Source of the DNA: Pseudobacteriovorax antillogorgiicola
GTDB lineage: Bacteria; Bdellovibrionota_B; Oligoflexia; Oligoflexales; RGVZ01
Direction of reading: 5' to 3'
NCBI GenBank assembly: GCA_945865565.1
Contig: CAMBEK010000001.1
Coordinates: forward strand, 99,795-163,794
DNA length: 64,000 bases
How positions within the stretch are numbered: the stretch's first letter is position 1; each line of letters opens with the position of its first letter. A program made the translations under genes and the position numbers. Positions 61,867 to 64,000 of this stretch are shown in pieces. A model generated the notes under the pieces. The model had not been told where the DNA came from, searched no databases, and worked only from the letters and a program-made list of their open reading frames with translations.

Positions 61867-62946
61867 CTAGAGAGAATTATACAGGTTTTTTAACTGAATC
61901 GCCGAATCATTCCAGGTTGGGCGTGACAATACCCACTCATGCAACGCTAAACCCAGGCCAAGGAAACGGGCATCCGTTTTGTGAATGGCGTCCACCCAGG
62001 CCTCGGCTGTGGCGGTTGCTTCAAGGCCCATTCCCGTGCGCGGACAAACCACTTCGTCGATGCCGGAGCCTTTGGTAAAAACAACTGGAATTCCGGATGC
62101 TTGTGCCTCCGCCGCCGGCAGGCAGAAGCCTTCTAGAACGCTGGTCTGGACGTAAACATCGTTAGCTTGATAGATCCCCTTGAGGGTCTCTTTGGACGGG
62201 TCCTTGACGATTTTGAGCCAATTTTTAGCGGCAAGTAAATCAGCGGCGCCTTTATCTGCGGCGGATATGCCCGTCGTAACTAGAGTGCCCCGGAGGCTTC
62301 CGTTTGCAGCGAGCAAGATCTTAAAAAACAAGTCGTGCCGTTTGTATTTTTCATTCCTACCAACCATAAGCACGCGAATCTGACTCGATTGCGGATTTGC
62401 TGGCCGTGAAAAAAATTCCCAGGCAGGAAAGCCATTTGGGATAACGGTGATCTTTTCTGCGCAATCCGGATAGTGATCCTCCAATGTTTTTTTGGTCCAA
62501 CCGGATACAGCAATGATCGCATTTGCCCTTTCAAGGACACGCGGCAAAAGCCTTTTCATTTGAATTCGAGACGCGTCCGAGACCGCGCCCCGTTCAAGGA
62601 GGAGCGGGATGAGGTCGTGCACTGTCAGGACAAAACGAACATTTGTTGGCGAGCTAAAACCAGTCCAGGCCGGTAAGTTTATGTTGCTCAGGCCATGAAA
62701 AATTGCGGTTTGATCGGCGCCGGCGGTCGCACGGCGAAATTCCAAGTAGTTGAGCTGGGGGCCAAGCACCTTGGATTTCTTGGCGAACTGATAAATGGCA
62801 TTTCTTACGGGGTTTGAAGGCGGCACGGACCCAAGGATGGAAACCATCATCCCGCTTTCGGACAAAGCCCGGTGCAGTTCTTGGGCATGGACAAAGATTC
62901 CACTAGGACCACGGATGATTCCGTAGCTGTCCCAGAAAATCTTCAC
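61867..62946 (-). CDS. glycosyltransferase, GT4-like family 1
   Basis: A 359-residue retaining GT-B glycosyltransferase. The N-terminus GIIRGPSGIFVHAQELHRAL gives the donor/acceptor nucleotide loop, and IAVSGWTKKTLEDHYP is characteristic. The C-terminal domain VLMVGRNEKYKRHD and EGFCLPAAEAQASGIPVV holds the EX7E motif. It would add a hexose to a surface polysaccharide or lipopolysaccharide in the cytoplasm. atpC lies nine bases upstream; the epimerase-like gene is downstream. Confidence 0.87.
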   Translation of the reverse strand: MKIFWDSYGIIRGPSGIFVHAQELHRALSESGMMVSILGSVPPSNPVRNAIYQFAKKSKVLGPQLNYLEFRRATAGADQTAIFHGLSNINLPAWTGFSSPTNVRFVLTVHDLIPLLLERGAVSDASRIQMKRLLPRVLERANAIIAVSGWTKKTLEDHYPDCAEKITVIPNGFPAWEFFSRPANPQSSQIRVLMVGRNEKYKRHDLFFKILLAANGSLRGTLVTTGISAADKGAADLLAAKNWLKIVKDPSKETLKGIYQANDVYVQTSVLEGFCLPAAEAQASGIPVVFTKGSGIDEVVCPRTGMGLEATATAEAWVDAIHKTDARFLGLGLALHEWVLSRPTWNDSAIQLKNLYNSL

Positions 62947-62955
62947 CCTAAAGCC

Positions 62956-63369
62956 TCACTTGGCAAATTTGATACGAGCGTGAGCGCGGGCTAGCGCGAA
63001 TTGCGCGCGGACGACGTCCACCGAAGGATCCTTCGATGTGAGGCGTTCACTTGCCCTTTGCAAAGCTTTTTCCGCGCGCGGCAGATCAATTTCGGCTTTA
63101 GTTTCAGCAGCGTCCAGTAGAACAATAACTTGATCGTTGACGACTTCCAAATATCCGCCGTTCACCAAAAAGTGGGTTGGTTGAATCGACGGACCTTCGA
63201 CCGTCAGTTCTCCCAAACCAAGTTCTGTGACCAGCGCGGCGTGACCGGGAAGTATCCCGATGTAGCCGTCGCGGCCTGGAACGGAAAGTTTAGTCGCCTT
63301 GACCTTCGCCAAGGATTTCGCTGGAGAAACCAGTTCGATATTCATTTCAGTGTTCATTGAATCATTCAT
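62956..63369 (-). CDS. atpC: F1F0 ATP synthase epsilon subunit
   Basis: A 137-residue F1 epsilon subunit. The N-terminal beta-sandwich has ELVSPAKSLAKVKATKLSVPGRDGYIGILPGHAALVTEL-type wording, visible as VPGRDGYIGILPGHA, the family signature. The C-terminal helical hairpin RAEKALQRASERL follows. It links rotor gamma to the beta subunits and can inhibit hydrolysis. The ATG at 63369 is preferred; two internal Mets (63357, 63345) have no better ribosome site. It is 51 bases downstream of atpD. Confidence 0.92.
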   Translation of the reverse strand: MNDSMNTEMNIELVSPAKSLAKVKATKLSVPGRDGYIGILPGHAALVTELGLGELTVEGPSIQPTHFLVNGGYLEVVNDQVIVLLDAAETKAEIDLPRAEKALQRASERLTSKDPSVDVVRAQFALARAHARIKFAK

Positions 63370-63420
63370 TTTTTAGCGTAGCCCTCTTCATGACCACTAT
63401 ACTTCAGGGTCTTGTACCGA

Positions 63421-64000
<580 letters not shown>

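Overview
The window is a gene-dense chromosomal segment of a Gram-negative bacterium, with almost every base in a gene and many 1-4 base start/stop overlaps. Gram-negative features are a LysM lipoprotein, a second lipobox protein, YajC, two putative outer-membrane barrels, a DAP-type MurE and an RpoH with the 'RpoH box'. RNase J, a single-cytochrome SdhCAB complex, a TonB-like protein with an AgmX/PglI-type C-terminal domain and a FHA/HD-GYP protein point to a deltaproteobacterium-like lineage (Bdellovibrionota or Myxococcota). That placement is an inference; no rRNA gene is present.

Layout. 1-2080: palindrome, tandem repeats, then queE and a class III aminotransferase (minus strand). 2097-7041: a membrane protein, a lipoate-ligase-like protein, mgtE, a HEPN/MNT toxin-antitoxin-like pair and a lipoprotein aminopeptidase. 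7041-10295: a type 2 (eukaryote-like) isoleucyl-tRNA synthetase. 10616-18553: an exported protein, an EEP-family hydrolase, a short GlpD-like oxidase, a PilZ protein, the fadI-fadJ beta-oxidation pair and a PAP2 phosphatase. 18684-24527: an envelope module made of an exported protein, a FHA/HD-GYP regulator, a TolQ-like channel, two ExbD-like proteins and an AgmX-like TonB protein. 24575-32451: RNase J, a nucleosidase-like protein, Nudix, PP2C, an M23 endopeptidase, SecA and a tail-anchored protein. 32452-40628 (minus): rph, sdhB, sdhA, sdhC, a double M16 protease, a barrel protein and yajC. 40745-46878: a Rep/UvrD helicase, rpoH (minus), a lipid-kinase-like protein and an AmgK/MurU-like cell-wall recycling pair. 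47201-60777: a LysM lipoprotein (minus), then a reduced dcw cluster rsmH-ftsL-ftsI-murE-murD-ftsW-murC-ftsQ-ftsA-ftsZ. 60781-64000 (minus): a sugar epimerase-like protein, a glycosyltransferase, atpC and a partial atpD.

The window is dominated by cell-envelope construction: peptidoglycan precursor synthesis and division (dcw), peptidoglycan recycling, envelope hydrolysis, protein export (SecA, YajC) and a Tol/Exb-like energised complex. Energy metabolism is represented by succinate dehydrogenase, beta-oxidation and ATP synthase. The most unusual item is the TolQ/ExbD/ExbD/AgmX-like module. It keeps the family architecture but lacks the usual intramembrane Asp and a conserved Thr, and carries a Glu in TM2 instead. 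A small exported protein encoded next to it shares a motif with one of the ExbD-like proteins. The ftsZ promoter is a perfect consensus sigma70 promoter surrounded by repeated ATTGA half-sites, and the dcw operon may start with a leaderless rsmH message.
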